Assembly (NCBI GenBank): GCA_943704415.1
Contig: CALSCO010000972.1
Location: forward strand, 1 to 41,266
Direction: 5' to 3'
Length of the DNA: 41,266 bases
DNA from: Parvularia atlantis
Lineage: Eukaryota > Opisthokonta > Rotosphaerida
Shown: piece after piece, positions 40,737-41,266 of the stretch
Position numbering within the stretch: position 1 is the first letter of the stretch
Layout: every line of letters begins with the position of its first letter
Made by a program: the position numbers and the translations under genes
Notes under the pieces: model-generated
Database searches by the model: none
The model's input: only the letters and a program-made list of their open reading frames with translations
What the model was told of the DNA's origin: nothing

Positions 40737-41266
40737 CCTTTATGGCTGGGGCGCGCGCCTGCGGAGGGCTACGACGAGCGACGGTGGCGCAGCAACGACT
40801 TCGCGCGCGCTACCCGGGTAAATGCGCTCCCGCTCTCATTCTCGCTGCCACCCGTTTGACATCATGGACGCATGCATTCTCTTGTACTTGAAATACTACA
40901 GACGTAGGCAAGCCAGGGGCTCACCGCGCGCGCCGTGCTCGTCGCAGTTGCGGCTGCCGGTGTCTGGCAACCAAGTATAGCCGAACCAGATGTGCACCGA
41001 AGGCGAAGCGACTGCACCGCGGCCTGCAGCATGGGTGCGCACTATCTGTGCTGCAATTGACATTGTGTGCAAGATATCTGCCCATCGGATCTGGTCACGT
41101 GTCCACACGGGCGTTGTGACAGCCGCACGCGCCGACATGCGCTCCGTTCATGCCGCCAGATTATCCTCAACTCGGACACCGTGCTGTACAAGCCTGTTGC
41201 TGTGTGATGCTGCCTGCTGCGTGCTGTTCAGAGCGGTGCCGACGACGACGTTGCGGGCGACCGGGG
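40737..41266. other. 530 nt without a recognised gene, less GC-rich
   Basis: After the kleisin start codon the sequence becomes visibly richer in A and T (for example acttgaaatactacagacg near 40888). A minus-strand frame of 80 residues at 40896-41138 resembles no known protein and lacks the intron signals seen elsewhere. The kleisin promoter should lie in the first part; no TATA or CCAAT box stands out. Confidence 0.5.

Noticed and set aside
40896-41138. An 80-residue minus-strand frame as a gene
   Set aside because: No recognisable motif, no matching splice signals, and the composition is ordinary for untranslated DNA of this region.

Overview
The window is nuclear DNA of a GC-rich, very compact eukaryotic genome. 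Protein-coding genes sit almost back to back on both strands, and most are cut by many very short introns (about 40-75 nt). These introns nearly always begin GTGCG and end in a CTNAC-like branch motif followed closely by CAG. The gene set (Mediator subunits, COP9 signalosome subunit 2, TPX2, cohesin kleisin, ATG101, an ATF2-type bZIP, mitochondrial ATP synthase subunit g, an RGS-coupled seven-helix receptor, an EF-hand nicotinamidase) points to a free-living unicellular member of the opisthokont/apusomonad side of eukaryotes. I cannot name the organism from sequence alone. No rRNA, tRNA, CRISPR, virus-like or transposon sequence was recognised.

Layout. 1-674: 3' end of a membrane protein. 757-2830: divergent pair NOP16 (-) and complex I 24 kDa subunit (+). 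3054-9197: a large multi-exon receptor with signal peptide, somatomedin-B-like knot, PA domain, LNR (Notch) repeat, a Frizzled-like cysteine-rich stretch, one membrane helix and a Notch-like ankyrin domain followed by more ankyrin repeats and a basic/acidic tail. 9265-10642: divergent pair C2orf76-like (-) and MED31 (+). 11130-13709: 7TM-RGS protein. 13876-15188: LYR protein (-) and ATG101 (+). 15343-16577: mitochondrial ribosomal protein uL2. 16616-18560: cardiolipin synthase (-) and MED20 (+), start codons 24 nt apart. 18810-20287: ELO elongase and ATP synthase subunit g. 20406-23096: TPX2 (-) and a secreted LolA/ependymin-like protein (+) around a promoter with three tandem CCAAT boxes. 23189-26307: acyl-protein thioesterase (-) and CSN2 (+). 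26322-29540: JMJD4-type oxygenase whose last JmjC-family exon runs without a stop into ankyrin repeats and a TKL-type protein kinase. 29878-32561: extended SDR and the bZIP factor, the latter with a perfect CRE 14 nt before its ATG. 32631-34192: EF-hand nicotinamidase (-). 34354-35728: two poorly known genes (-). 35806-38464: old yellow enzyme (+) and DUF1275 transporter (-). 38691-40736: cohesin kleisin (-). 40737-41266: no gene recognised.

The genes are mostly unrelated housekeeping functions arranged as divergent and convergent pairs, so shared promoters of 24-212 nt are the main regulatory architecture. The two most unusual genes are the Notch-like receptor (3054-9197), which carries the LNR-TM-ankyrin core of Notch without EGF repeats, and the JMJD4-ankyrin-kinase fusion (26322-29540). 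Coordinates given for genes run from start codon to stop codon and include introns. Splice sites were read by eye and are predictions.
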